A DNA stretch of 64,000 nt from an uncultured Paracoccaceae bacterium (GCA_937927675.1 CALBSG010000129.1:1-64000), one strand, 5' to 3'; positions 1-8,651 are shown, numbered from the stretch's first letter. Made by a program: numbers and translations. The notes: generated by a model not told the origin, from the letters alone.

Positions 1-28
1 GGAGTTCAGACGTGTGCTCTTCCGATCT
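1..28. other. Illumina sequencing adapter left at contig end
   Basis: The first 28 bases match the standard Illumina TruSeq index-read adapter (reverse complement form, ending in GCTCTTCCGATCT). Genomic sequence begins at about base 29. This is library contamination, not biology. A GTG inside it at position 12 creates a false start that would give the downstream protein the artificial N-terminus MCSSDL. Confidence 0.97.
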
Positions 29-686
29 TTCGATGAAGGACCCCTACAAGCTGGTGCTGGCGCTGGCAGAACGGTTCACGGCCATGGGTGGCCGGATCGA
101 ACGTGGTGAAGTCGTGGGCTTTACCCGCGGTGATGCCATCCGCGAGGTGGTGTTGAAAGACGGTCGCCGTCTGCCCGCTGATGAGGTGGTGGTGGCGGCT
201 GGCGCGTTTTCGCATCAGTTGTCCAAGCTGTTGGGCGAACCGATCCCGCTGGAAACGGAACGCGGCTATCATACCCAGATCATGTCGCCCGGCATTTCGA
301 TGCGCCATTCGATCATCTGGCCTGCCCGCGCCTTCATGGTGACGCCCACCGCTGGCGGGATTCGCGTGGGGGGCACAGTGGAAATGGCGGGGCTAGAGGC
401 CGCGCCTGACTATCGCCGCGCCAAGGTCACAGTGAAACGGGCGATGACTGCTCTGCCAAACCTGAAGGCGGACAACACCAGCGAATGGATGGGCCATCGT
501 CCGGCGCTGCCCGATACGGTGCCGATTTTGTCGGCCAGCGCCAAAACGCGCGGGGTTTACTATGCCACGGGACACGGCCACCTTGGCCTGACCTATGCCG
601 CCACCACCGCGCGGCTGATGGGGGAACTGGTGACCGGGGCCAAGCCTTCGGTCGATCTGCACCCCTACCGGGTCAACAGGTTTTAA
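29..686 (+). CDS. FAD-dependent oxidoreductase, DadA/DAO family (3' part only)
   Basis: Only the C-terminal roughly 218 residues are present, in the frame of the codon at 30-32; the N-terminal FAD-binding GxGxxG segment lies off the contig. What remains is typical of the D-amino-acid dehydrogenase / glycine oxidase family: a VVVAAGAF strand-turn near the middle, the substrate-domain segment and the C-terminal block GHRPALPDTVPI followed by YYATGHGHLGLTY, which contacts the flavin in this family. Expected reaction is flavin-linked oxidation of an amino or imino acid to the imine, passing electrons to oxygen or the respiratory chain. An SDR gene follows after 10 bp and a proline racemase-superfamily gene after that, so a D-hydroxyproline or D-imino-acid dehydrogenase role is plausible but inferred. 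The apparent start at 12 is inside the adapter and must not be used. Confidence 0.85.
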
Positions 687-696
687 GGAGCAGAAA

Positions 697-1395
697 ATGA
701 CGCAAAAAGTATGTCTCGTCACCGGCGGCGGCCGTGGCATTGGCGGCGCGGTTGCCCGCGAAATGGCGACGCGGGGCTATAAGGTCGCCCTGATGTCGCC
801 TTCGGAAAGCTGTGAGACGCTGGCCGCCGAACTGGGTGGGGTTGCCCGCCGTGGCGTGGCGCAGTCCGACGCGGACCTGAAGGGCATCGTGGACACAGCG
901 ATGCAGGCCTATGGCCGCATTGATGCCGTGCTGAACCACACCGGCCATCCGCCCAAGGGCGACCTTCTGGCGATCACCGATGAAAATTGGGATCTGGCCA
1001 ATGACATGATCATCAAGTCCGTCGTCCGCATGGCGCGTCTTGTGACGCCGATCATGCAGGCCCAAGGCGGCGGGTCCATCGTCAACATCACCACCTATGC
1101 CGCTTTTGAGCCCTCGCTCTGGTTTCCCGCCTCTTGCGTCTATCGCGCAGGCGTATCGGCGTTTGCGAAGCTGTACGCCGACCGCTACGGGCCGGAAAAC
1201 ATCCGCATGAACTGCCTGATGCCGGGCTTCACCGACAGCTTGGATGTTGCGAAATACGGCGAGTTGGCGGCGTTGAAGCGCATCGGCCGGGTGGAAGAAC
1301 AGGCCAAGGCGGCGGCTTTCCTGCTCACCGACGACAGCTCTTACGTGACTGGCCAAAGCCTGCGGGTGGATGGCGGCGTGACCAAACACATCTGA
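697..1395 (+). CDS. SDR-family protein lacking the catalytic lysine
   Basis: 232-residue short-chain dehydrogenase/reductase fold protein. The nucleotide-binding TGGGRGIG motif is intact near residue 8. The usual NNAG structural motif reads NHTG, and the active-site YxxxK reads Y-R-A-G-V (codons tat cgc gca ggc gta at 1141-1155), so the lysine that lowers the tyrosine pKa is valine; the usual serine position is in NITTYA, i.e. threonine. The C-terminal GGVTKHI ending is normal for the family. It may therefore be a non-classical or inactive SDR, or bind rather than turn over its ligand. The start ATG at 697 follows a good AAGGAGCAG ribosome site. It is tightly spaced between the FAD oxidoreductase and the proline racemase homologue and presumably cotranscribed. 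Confidence 0.85.
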   Translation: MTQKVCLVTGGGRGIGGAVAREMATRGYKVALMSPSESCETLAAELGGVARRGVAQSDADLKGIVDTAMQAYGRIDAVLNHTGHPPKGDLLAITDENWDLANDMIIKSVVRMARLVTPIMQAQGGGSIVNITTYAAFEPSLWFPASCVYRAGVSAFAKLYADRYGPENIRMNCLMPGFTDSLDVAKYGELAALKRIGRVEEQAKAAAFLLTDDSSYVTGQSLRVDGGVTKHI

Positions 1396-1404
1396 GGCAC
1401 CACT

Positions 1405-2421
1405 ATGCGCTGGAACCGGACCATCCAAACTGTCGATGTACACTGTGCGGGTGAAATTGGCCGCGTGATCACCGGGGGGGTCTTGAACATCCCCGGTGCG
1501 ACCATGGCCGACAAGCTGCAGCACCTGAACAGCGGCAATGACGACCTGCGCCGCTGGCTGTGTTCAGAGCCACGTTCCGGACCGGCAGGGTCGTTCTGCC
1601 TGCTGGTTCCAGCCTGTGATCCGCAAGCCGATGTCGGGCTTATCATTCTGCAACCCGATCAGGCGCATGCCATGTCCGGCTCCAACGCCATGTGCGCGAC
1701 GACGGCGCTGTTGGAAACCGGCATGATCCCGATGGTGGAGCCGGTCAGCGTGGTGACCTTTGACACGGCGGCGGGGTTGGTGAAGGCCACCGCCTCCTGT
1801 CAGGGTGGCAAGGTGGTGAAGGTGACGCTGGACATGCCCCCATCGTTCGTGGTGGCCAAGGATGCCGTGATCGACACGCCCGAATGGGGAGCGATCCGCT
1901 ATGATCTGTGCTTTGGTGGCATTTTCTATGCACTGATCGACGCGGATCAGATTGGTGTGAAAATCGCGCCGGAAAATGCACGGGAATTGGCGATGACCGG
2001 GGTTGATCTGCGCGCCCGCATCGCGGCCCAAGAACCGGCGCTGCACCCGACGACCCCGGCGCTGAATGGCGTCTCTTATGTGATGTTCCGGTCCGAGGAA
2101 CCCGACGGCGCCCTGCGGACCTGCACGACGCTGCGGCCGGGTCGGGCGGATCGCTCGCCCTGTGGCACCGGGTCGAATTCGAACATGGCGGCATGGGCCG
2201 CACGGGGCCGGGTGAAGCCCGGCGATGTGGTGGTGTCGCGTTCCATCATCGGCGGTGAGTTCCAGACCGAGTTTGTCGCCGAAACCAAGATCGGCCCTTA
2301 TGCCGCAACGCAGAACCGGGTTTCCGGTCAGGCTTGGATCTATGGCATCAGCCAGATCGGGCTGGACCCGACGGACCCCTTCCCGCAGGGATTCACCCTT
2401 TCTGACACATGGGGCAGCTAA
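1405..2421 (+). CDS. Proline racemase-superfamily enzyme (hydroxyproline epimerase or trans-3-hydroxyproline dehydratase)
   Basis: 338 residues, the normal length for the proline racemase / 4-hydroxyproline 2-epimerase / trans-3-hydroxy-L-proline dehydratase superfamily. The two half-domains each carry one catalytic position. The first reads MSGSNAMC, with serine where proline racemase has cysteine; the second reads DRSPCGTGSN with the cysteine kept. It is thus a Ser/Cys member; members with residue pairs other than Cys/Cys include both epimerases and dehydratases, so the sequence alone does not settle the reaction. Proline racemase activity itself is unlikely without Cys/Cys. Its neighbours, a DadA-type flavoenzyme and a ProC-like reductase, fit imino-acid catabolism. 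The stop overlaps the next start in a TAATG arrangement, indicating translational coupling. Confidence 0.85.
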   Translation: MRWNRTIQTVDVHCAGEIGRVITGGVLNIPGATMADKLQHLNSGNDDLRRWLCSEPRSGPAGSFCLLVPACDPQADVGLIILQPDQAHAMSGSNAMCATTALLETGMIPMVEPVSVVTFDTAAGLVKATASCQGGKVVKVTLDMPPSFVVAKDAVIDTPEWGAIRYDLCFGGIFYALIDADQIGVKIAPENARELAMTGVDLRARIAAQEPALHPTTPALNGVSYVMFRSEEPDGALRTCTTLRPGRADRSPCGTGSNSNMAAWAARGRVKPGDVVVSRSIIGGEFQTEFVAETKIGPYAATQNRVSGQAWIYGISQIGLDPTDPFPQGFTLSDTWGS

Positions 2422-3173
2422 TGACCCTGCAAAACCAAACCATCCTCGTGACCGGGGCAACCGGGGCGATTGGGCAGGCGATCTGCGCCAGCCTTGCTGC
2501 TGAAGGCGCCCGCGTGGTGATTCACTATGGCCGTAATCGGGCTGCGGCACAGGCTTTGCTGGAAGCGATTGGCGGTAAGGGCACCTGTTTGTCGGCTGAC
2601 CTGTCCGATCCTTCGGCGGCCACTGCGCTCTTTGATGCCGCGGTAACGGCCGAGGGGAAGATCACCGGACTCGTGAACAATGCAGGTATCCGCACCGAGA
2701 TGCCTGTGACCGCTGATCTGACCGATTGGCAGGCCACCTGGGACCGCGAAATGCGGGTAAATTTCCTGTCGGCCGTGGATCTGACCCGCGCGGCCATCCT
2801 GCACTTTCGCGCGCAGGGTGGCGGGCGCATCGTCAATATGGCGTCCCGTGCCGGGCAGCGCGGCTATGCCTCAAACGCGATGGCCTATGGGGCCTCCAAG
2901 GCCGCGCTTATCAATCTGACAAAATCGGTGGCCCAGTCGCACGGCGCCGAAGGCATCACTGCCGTCGCCCTTGCCCCTGGCTGGGTGCGGACCGAAATGG
3001 CCGAGGCTTTCATCGCCCAGCACGGCGAGGCCGCCGCGCTGAATGGGATTCCGATTGGCCGCATGGCCACCCCGAATGAGGTGGGTGAACTGGCGGCATT
3101 CCTTTTCCGCCCCACACAGGCCTCGCTCAACGGTGCGGTTCTGGATGTGAATGGCGGCAGCTATCTGCGCTAA
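2421..3173 (+). CDS. SDR-family oxidoreductase (FabG-like)
   Basis: 250 residues with a classical SDR layout: cofactor motif TGATGAIG, NNAGI, and the Y-x-x-x-K active site as YGASK with an upstream serine in MASRAG. The C-terminal end DVNGGSYLR is the usual SDR finish. The ATG at 2421 shares its first base with the stop of the preceding gene (TAATG); an earlier in-frame ATG at 2409 would add only MGQL and lacks a better ribosome site. The substrate is unknown. The operon context suggests NAD(P)-dependent oxidation of a hydroxyl group on an intermediate of the same catabolic route; SDR sequences do not reveal substrate, so this is inference. Confidence 0.88.
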   Translation: MTLQNQTILVTGATGAIGQAICASLAAEGARVVIHYGRNRAAAQALLEAIGGKGTCLSADLSDPSAATALFDAAVTAEGKITGLVNNAGIRTEMPVTADLTDWQATWDREMRVNFLSAVDLTRAAILHFRAQGGGRIVNMASRAGQRGYASNAMAYGASKAALINLTKSVAQSHGAEGITAVALAPGWVRTEMAEAFIAQHGEAAALNGIPIGRMATPNEVGELAAFLFRPTQASLNGAVLDVNGGSYLR

Positions 3174-3182
3174 GGAGTTATC

Positions 3183-3935
3183 ATGCGCTTTCAAGACAAG
3201 ACCGTCATCGTCACCGGCGCCGCAGGTGGTATCGGCACGGCCATTGCCCAACGTTTTGCCAGCGAAGGCGCTCGGGTCATTGTCACGGATGTGAATGCCG
3301 ACGGGGTTGAGGCAACCGCCGCGGCGATCCGCGCCACCGGCGGCCGCGCCCGTGGTTTTGCGTCCGATATTTCCAAGGCAGAGGGCTGCAAGGCTGTCAT
3401 CGCCGACGCTATGGCCCACGAAGGCCGGATTGATGTGTTGTGCAACAATGCCGGGATCAACCGTCGTGGCCCGCTTTTGTCGCTGACGGCTGAAGATTGG
3501 GATTTGTCTTTCGCGGTCAACATTGACGCGATGTTCCACCTGTGTCATGCCGCGCTGCCGCATATGATCGCTCAGGGTGGCGCTGCAATTGTGAACACCG
3601 CCTCGCAATGGGGGCTTTACCCTGCGCCGAACCATATTGCCTATAACGTGACCAAGGCTGCTGTTGCCAGCTTTACCCAGAACCTTGCCCGCGATTACGC
3701 GCCGCAAAAGATCCGCGTCAACGCGGTCTGCCCCGGCGAGATTCACACCCCGATGCTAGAGGCTGGCGTGAAACGGTCGGGCCGCACGATTGCGGATCTG
3801 GACAAACTTGTGCCCTATGGGCGCATCGGCAAGCCCGAGGAAGTGGCGGCGCTGGTGGCCTTTCTTGCCTCGGATGAAGCTGCGTTCATGTGCGGGTCTT
3901 TGGTGGAAATCACCGGCGCGCAGGCGGTGGCATAA
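3183..3935 (+). CDS. SDR-family oxidoreductase
   Basis: 250-residue classical SDR. The motifs are TGAAGGIG near residue 12, NNAGINRRG, a serine in NTASQWG, and YNVTK as the catalytic Y-x-x-x-K. The start at 3183 follows AAGGAGTT, a strong ribosome site, 9 bp after the preceding SDR stop, so the two are cotranscribed. It is the third SDR in the cluster and the last gene before a 110-bp gap containing a strong hairpin. The substrate is unknown; a glucose/ribitol dehydrogenase-like reaction on a small hydroxylated compound would be typical for this subfamily. Confidence 0.88.
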   Translation: MRFQDKTVIVTGAAGGIGTAIAQRFASEGARVIVTDVNADGVEATAAAIRATGGRARGFASDISKAEGCKAVIADAMAHEGRIDVLCNNAGINRRGPLLSLTAEDWDLSFAVNIDAMFHLCHAALPHMIAQGGAAIVNTASQWGLYPAPNHIAYNVTKAAVASFTQNLARDYAPQKIRVNAVCPGEIHTPMLEAGVKRSGRTIADLDKLVPYGRIGKPEEVAALVAFLASDEAAFMCGSLVEITGAQAVA

Positions 3936-3964
3936 ATCGTCTCCGGTCGTCTTTGAAACAGGTC

Positions 3965-4014
3965 GTATCGAAAAACGCGTTCTTGCCGGTGCGAGCGGCA
4001 GCGTTTTTCGATAC
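3965..4014 (+). terminator. 50-bp inverted repeat, terminator or attenuator-like hairpin
   Basis: GTATCGAAAAACGC at 3965-3978 is perfectly repeated in inverse at 4001-4014, a 14-bp stem. Inside the loop a second stem TGCCG/CGGCA (3984-3988 with 3996-4000) is directly followed by GCGTTTTT, which on its own is an intrinsic terminator shape. The two stems share the T-run, so they could act as alternative structures. It sits between the third SDR and the ProC-like gene, both on the plus strand. Confidence 0.6.
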
Positions 4015-4045
4015 AGTTAACGCCTGACACGATTAAGGAACGAAC

Positions 4046-4810
4046 ATGCGGCTTGGGTTTATCGGCACTGGAGTGATCACCGCGCATATCGTGCGGGGGT
4101 TGAAAGGGTCAGAGCTTGCCGATTGGCAGGTCATCCTGTCGCCGCGCAACGAGGCGATTGCCGCCGAATTGGCAGGCCTGCCCGGCGTCTCGGTGGCGGC
4201 CGACAATCAGGCCGTGATCGACGGCGCTGACGCTGTGGTTCTGGCGGTGCGCCCGCAGGTGGCCGCCGAGGTTATAAGGCCACTGCGCTTTGATCCTGCG
4301 CGCCCTGTCATCAGTCTGATCGCGGCAACCTCGTTGGAGGATCTTGGCGCATGGACGGGTGCGCGCGAAATCTGCCGTGCCATTCCCTTGCCTTCGGTTG
4401 AGGCCCGCACCTGCGTGACCCCCGTCTTCCCGGCCAATCCGTTGGCAATGCAGGTGTTCGACGCCTTGGGTCAGGCGCTGGCCGTTCAAGATCTGTCCGC
4501 CTTTGACGCCTATGCCACCGGCAGCGCGGTGATGGCGACGTGGTTTGGTATGGCCGAAACTGCGGCGGGTTGGATGGTGGATAACGGTATTCCGCCGGCT
4601 GATGCGGAAACCTACATGCGTGGCCTGTTTGCCGATCTGGGCGTGACGGTGCGCGACAAGACCCGCAGCCTTGAGACATTGCGCCACGACCACGCCACCA
4701 AAGGTGGCTTGAACGAACAGATCTGGCGGGTGTTTGGCGAAAAAGACGGTCCGCAGGCCCTGCAGGCTGGGATGTCTTCGGTCATGGCGCGGATCAGCGG
4801 CCCGAAATGA
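4046..4810 (+). CDS. Pyrroline-5-carboxylate reductase (ProC) family protein
   Basis: 254 residues, slightly shorter than the usual 265-275 of ProC. The N-terminal Rossmann motif GFIGTGVI binds NAD(P)H, and the C-terminal helical dimerisation domain includes the TKGGLNEQ segment equivalent to the ProC signature region where substrate binds. The expected reaction is reduction of a 1-pyrroline carboxylate to the corresponding imino acid. AAGGAACG precedes the ATG. It follows the SDR/racemase cluster on the same strand but is separated from it by a hairpin, so it may be expressed separately. ProC paralogues near proline racemase homologues may act on hydroxylated or 2-carboxylate pyrrolines; this cannot be read from the sequence. 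Confidence 0.82.
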   Translation: MRLGFIGTGVITAHIVRGLKGSELADWQVILSPRNEAIAAELAGLPGVSVAADNQAVIDGADAVVLAVRPQVAAEVIRPLRFDPARPVISLIAATSLEDLGAWTGAREICRAIPLPSVEARTCVTPVFPANPLAMQVFDALGQALAVQDLSAFDAYATGSAVMATWFGMAETAAGWMVDNGIPPADAETYMRGLFADLGVTVRDKTRSLETLRHDHATKGGLNEQIWRVFGEKDGPQALQAGMSSVMARISGPK

Positions 4811-4814
4811 AAAA

Positions 4815-4834
4815 GCCCGGCAGAACTGCCGGGC
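4815..4834. terminator. Bidirectional terminator between ProC-like gene and ilvD
   Basis: An 8-bp GC stem (GCCCGGCA / TGCCGGGC) with a GAAC loop lies between convergent genes, flanked by AAAA on the left and CTTTCC on the right, so it can serve both strands. Confidence 0.8.
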
Positions 4835-4856
4835 CTTTCCAAAATTTGATCTCAGA

Positions 4857-6698
4857 TCACAGATCAGCCGGCAATTCGCGCACGGCCCCTTTGTCGGCCG
4901 AGGTGGCCAGCATCGCATAGGCCTTCAGCGCCGTCGAAACCTTGCGCGGACGTGCCTTTTCCGGCTTCCAGCCCTTGGCGTCTTGTTCAGCCCGGCGCTT
5001 GGCCAGATCGTCATCGCTGACCCGCAGGCTGATGGTGCGGCCCGGAATGTCGATGTCGATCATGTCGCCTTCGCGCACCAGACCAATCGCGCCGCCTGCC
5101 GCCGCTTCGGGGCTGGCATGACCGATGGAAAGGCCCGAGGTGCCGCCCGAGAAGCGGCCATCGGTCAGCAGCGCGCAGGCTTTGCCCAGACCTTTCGATT
5201 TCAGGTAGCTGGTCGGATACAGCATTTCCTGCATCCCCGGCCCGCCTTTCGGCCCTTCATAACGGATCACCACTACATCGCCGGCCACGATCTTGTTTGA
5301 CAAGATCGCCTCGACCGCAGCGTTCTGGCTTTCAAAGACACGGGCCGGACCCGAGAACACAAAGATCGACTCGTCGACGCCGGCGGTTTTCACGATGCAG
5401 CCATTCAGCGCGATATTGCCCTTCAAGACCGCAAGCCCGCCCTCTTTCGAGAAAGCATGTTCGGCGGAACGGATCACACCATTCTGCCGATCAAGGTCCA
5501 GCTCGGCATAGCGCTTGGATTGACTGAAGGCGGTGGCGCTGCGCACATTGCCGGGGGCTGCCTTGAAGAACTGGCGCACGTTTTCGTGGTTGGTGCGGCT
5601 GATGTCCCAATGATCCAGTGCGGCACCCATGCTGGGGGCATGCACCGTCACACAGTCGCGGTTCAGAAGGCCTGCATTGTCCAGCTGGCCAAGGATCGCC
5701 ATGATCCCGCCCGCGCGGTGGACGTCTTCCATATGCACATCCTGCTTGGCCGGGGCCACCTTGCACAGGCAGGGGACGCGGCGCGAAAGCTGGTCAATGT
5801 CATCTTGATCAAAGTCGATCCCGCCTTCATGCGCGGCGGCCAGAATATGCAAGATGGTGTTGGTCGATCCGCCCATGGCAATATCCAGCGCCATGGCGTT
5901 TTCAAAGGCCGCCTTGTTGGCGACATTGCGCGGCAGGATGCTGTCATCGTTCTGGTCATAATAGCGCTTGGCCAGATCGACGATCAGATGCCCCGCTTCG
6001 ACAAACAGGCGCTGACGATCAGAATGGGTGGCAAGGGTCGATCCGTTGCCGGGCAGCGACAGGCCCAAGGCCTCGGTCAGGCAGTTCATCGAGTTGGCGG
6101 TGAACATCCCCGAGCAAGAGCCGCAGGTCGGGCACGAGGCCTTTTCGATCGCCTCCACCTCTTCGTCGGTGTATTTTTCATCGGCGGCGGAAACCATGGC
6201 ATCCACCAGATCCAGCGCCAGCTCTTTGCCCTTAATGATCGCCTTGCCGGCTTCCATCGGCCCGCCCGAGACGAAAACCACCGGAATGTTCAGCCGCATG
6301 GCGGCCATCAGCATGCCGGGGGTGATCTTGTCACAGTTGGAAATGCAGACCATGGCGTCGGCGCAATGGGCGTTGACCATGTATTCCACAGAGTCGGCAA
6401 TGATCTCACGCGACGGGAGCGAATAGAGCATCCCGTCATGGCCCATCGCGATACCGTCATCGACAGCGATGGTGTTGAACTCTTTCGCAACGCCGCCAGC
6501 CGCCTCGACCTCGCGCGCAACCATCTGGCCGAGGTCTTTCAGGTGAACGTGGCCGGGCACGAATTGGGTGAAGCTGTTGACGATGGCGATGATCGGCTTG
6601 CCGAAATCACCGTCCTTCATGCCGGTGGCGCGCCAAAGGCCACGGGCACCGGCCATATTGCGGCCATGGGTGGTGGTGCGGGAACGATAGGCGGGCAT
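4857..6698 (-). CDS. ilvD: Dihydroxy-acid dehydratase
   Basis: 613 residues, matching the long E. coli-type IlvD. It dehydrates 2,3-dihydroxy-isovalerate and 2,3-dihydroxy-3-methylvalerate to 2-keto acids in valine, leucine and isoleucine synthesis. Iron-sulfur ligands are visible as NCDKITPGM with Cys122 and [11 protein letters not shown] with Cys195, the same positions as in E. coli; AMGGSTN and [10 protein letters not shown], the latter near the C-terminus with the serine used in catalysis, are present. The ATG at 6698 has a GGAGG ribosome site; a longer open frame upstream to 6998 is rejected because homologues start at MPAYRS. It is monocistronic, with a terminator hairpin just beyond its stop. 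Confidence 0.96.
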   Translation of the reverse strand: MPAYRSRTTTHGRNMAGARGLWRATGMKDGDFGKPIIAIVNSFTQFVPGHVHLKDLGQMVAREVEAAGGVAKEFNTIAVDDGIAMGHDGMLYSLPSREIIADSVEYMVNAHCADAMVCISNCDKITPGMLMAAMRLNIPVVFVSGGPMEAGKAIIKGKELALDLVDAMVSAADEKYTDEEVEAIEKASCPTCGSCSGMFTANSMNCLTEALGLSLPGNGSTLATHSDRQRLFVEAGHLIVDLAKRYYDQNDDSILPRNVANKAAFENAMALDIAMGGSTNTILHILAAAHEGGIDFDQDDIDQLSRRVPCLCKVAPAKQDVHMEDVHRAGGIMAILGQLDNAGLLNRDCVTVHAPSMGAALDHWDISRTNHENVRQFFKAAPGNVRSATAFSQSKRYAELDLDRQNGVIRSAEHAFSKEGGLAVLKGNIALNGCIVKTAGVDESIFVFSGPARVFESQNAAVEAILSNKIVAGDVVVIRYEGPKGGPGMQEMLYPTSYLKSKGLGKACALLTDGRFSGGTSGLSIGHASPEAAAGGAIGLVREGDMIDIDIPGRTISLRVSDDDLAKRRAEQDAKGWKPEKARPRKVSTALKAYAMLATSADKGAVRELPADL

Positions 6699-6778
6699 GG
6701 GAATTCCTCCGGCTTTTGTAAGGCATGAAGTGGCACTCAAGGGCCGATGGGTCAAGGGCAAGCGTTCGAATAAGCGGT

Positions 6779-7258
6779 TCAAATCACCGCTTGCCACAAC
6801 TCGATAAACACCTGTGTCTCGTCGCCGGCTTCGGCCCAGACGGTGCCGAACAGAACCGCATCCGATAGCCAGCCGTGCGGGCCTGCCGGGGCCTCTATCA
6901 CCGCGCGGGTGCGGCCTTGATAACTGCCATCGGGCATCGGCTGCATGCGGCCTGCGTTGGTTATCATCAGGGGCGTGCCATCGGTCAGCCGCAGGCAATA
7001 GCGGGCCTCGATGTCATAGGCCCCATCGGGGCGGCGCAGCGCAAAATCCGCCCCACCGGGCAGAACATCGCCCGCCCAGCCATCGCCCAGAACGCGGCCG
7101 CCGAGGATCGGGAACATCGCCCGAACCGTGCCTTGCGCGGTTTCGAACTCCAACGCCGCGCCCAAATCGGCACGGATGGCGCAGATATGGCGCAGCGCAG
7201 GTTTCCCGGGGTTGGTGCGCGCGCCCAAGGTGATCGCGCCGGGGCTTGTCGCAGTCAT
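6779..7258 (-). CDS. DUF3237 domain-containing protein
   Basis: 159 residues, the usual size of DUF3237 proteins, small beta-barrel-like proteins of unproven function often found next to oxidoreductases or aromatic catabolism genes. Visible family features include the N-terminal ICAIRADLG strand, a central [12 protein letters not shown] turn and a C-terminal [10 protein letters not shown] segment. The start ATG at 7258 follows AGGGAGAA. It is divergent from a flavin monooxygenase with 64 bp between the starts, so one intergenic region probably drives both and they may serve the same pathway. No catalytic residues can be assigned. Confidence 0.75.
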   Translation of the reverse strand: MTATSPGAITLGARTNPGKPALRHICAIRADLGAALEFETAQGTVRAMFPILGGRVLGDGWAGDVLPGGADFALRRPDGAYDIEARYCLRLTDGTPLMITNAGRMQPMPDGSYQGRTRAVIEAPAGPHGWLSDAVLFGTVWAEAGDETQVFIELWQAVI

Positions 7259-7322
7259 CGCTTTCTCCCTATGGTCAGAGCAATGGTGCCGGGGAACCGG
7301 CGCAAAACGCAAGAGGGCGAAG

Positions 7323-8564
7323 ATGATCCTGATCGCAGGCGGCGGCATCGCGGGGTTGGTGATGGGGCTGACGGCGCATCAACTGGGGCTGCCCTTCCGG
7401 GTGTTTGAACGCGTGGCCGAACCGCGCCCTTTGGGTGTGGGCATCAACCTGCAACCAAACTCGGTCCGGGAATTGTTCGATCTGGGGTTGGAGGCCGAGT
7501 TGGAGGCCATCGGCGTGCGTACCCGTCAATATGGGTTTTATTCCAAAACTGGCCGCGAGATTTGGGTGGAGCCGCGGGGTCTTCATGCGGGCTATCACTG
7601 GCCGCAATATTCCATCCATCGCGGGCAATTCCAGATGATGCTGTTGCGCGTGCTGCGCGAACGGGCCGGTGCGGAAAGTGTTGTCACAGGCGCAGGCGTT
7701 GTGGGCTATGAAACCTCTGACAGCGGGGCAAGCCTGATCCTGACGGATGGCAGCCGCGTTGCGGGCGATGTGGTGATTGCCGCCGATGGCATCCATTCCG
7801 CCCTGCGCAAGCAAATGGTTCCGGGCGAGGGTGATCCGATCTGGAACGGCGCGATCATGTGGCGTGGCACCACTCAGGCCCGGCATTTTCTGGGTGGCAA
7901 TGCCATGGCGCTGGCGGGGCATGACAGCCAGCGTTTCGTCGCCTATCCGATTTCCAATGAAGATCCGGAAACCGGTCTGGCCGAGATCAACTGGATTGCC
8001 GAGCTGCGTGTTGACCCTGCGCGTGCGCTGTCGAAAGGCGATTGGAACCGCCCCGCCGACAAGGCGGATTTTCTGCCCGCCTTTGAGGATTGGGTGTTTG
8101 ACTGGATCGACTGCCCCGCGATGATCCGTGCCTCCGGCACGGTCTATGAATACCCGATGGTGGACCGCGAACCCCTGTCCAGTTGGACCGATGGTGCGGT
8201 GACGCTGATCGGTGATGCCGCCCATGCCACCTATCCTGTGGGGTCAAATGGGGCGTCTTTGGCGATCATCGACGCCCGCAAATTGGGGGCGGCATTCCGC
8301 GCCCATGGGGTGAACCGGGCCGCCCTTATGGCCTATGAGGCTGAGATGCGCCCCCGCGCCGAAGCCGTGTTGCGGGCCAATCGCGGCAAGGGGCCGGATG
8401 CGGTGATGCAGATGGTCGAAGATCGTTCCGGCGGGGTTTATGACGATATCGAAACCGTCATCCCCCGCGCTGAACTTGCCGCGCACGCCGAGAAATACAA
8501 GCGGCTGTCGGGGTTTTCGGTAGAGATCCTGAACGCCCAACCCCCGATCCTTGGTGCAGGCTGA
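7323..8564 (+). CDS. Flavin-dependent monooxygenase (class A, salicylate/3-hydroxybenzoate hydroxylase-like)
   Basis: 413 residues. All three FAD motifs of class A hydroxylases are present: N-terminal GGGIAGL, the central AADGIHSALR (DG motif) and GDAAHATYPVGSNGA (GD motif). These enzymes use NAD(P)H and FAD to insert one oxygen atom into an aromatic or heteroaromatic ring. The ATG at 7323 is chosen because the GxGxxG begins five residues later; the longer open frame from 7128 overlaps the divergent DUF3237 gene and is rejected. The substrate is not determinable. Pairing with DUF3237 across a shared promoter region suggests oxidation of a specific aromatic or polyketide-like compound. Confidence 0.9.
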   Translation: MILIAGGGIAGLVMGLTAHQLGLPFRVFERVAEPRPLGVGINLQPNSVRELFDLGLEAELEAIGVRTRQYGFYSKTGREIWVEPRGLHAGYHWPQYSIHRGQFQMMLLRVLRERAGAESVVTGAGVVGYETSDSGASLILTDGSRVAGDVVIAADGIHSALRKQMVPGEGDPIWNGAIMWRGTTQARHFLGGNAMALAGHDSQRFVAYPISNEDPETGLAEINWIAELRVDPARALSKGDWNRPADKADFLPAFEDWVFDWIDCPAMIRASGTVYEYPMVDREPLSSWTDGAVTLIGDAAHATYPVGSNGASLAIIDARKLGAAFRAHGVNRAALMAYEAEMRPRAEAVLRANRGKGPDAVMQMVEDRSGGVYDDIETVIPRAELAAHAEKYKRLSGFSVEILNAQPPILGAG

Positions 8565-8577
8565 TGGGGTGGCGCGT

Positions 8578-8650
8578 GGGGGTTTTCCACCCCCGCGCGG
8601 GTTTCACGGAAACCCGCTTCCCCCGGAGGATATTTGCGCCAAGATAAAGG
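8578..8650. repeat. Intergenic hairpin plus GGATATTTG element, copy A
   Basis: The gap between convergent genes contains a GGGGG/CCCCC stem (8578-8594), then a perfect 8-bp stem GCGGGTTT/AAACCCGC (8597-8617), then the block CCGGAGGATATTTG followed by CGCCAAGATAAAGG ending at 8650. The same block recurs with small changes at 19101-19130 and 32411-32443. The stems can also act as terminators for the convergent flanking genes. Confidence 0.65.
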
Positions 8651-8651
8651 C

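Noticed and set aside
12..33. GTG start at 12 giving N-terminus MCSSDLSM for the first oxidoreductase
   Set aside because: It lies in the adapter sequence; the real gene continues off the contig.
6699..6998. Extended N-terminus of ilvD
   Set aside because: GGAGG and the family start at MPAYRS place the gene start at 6698.
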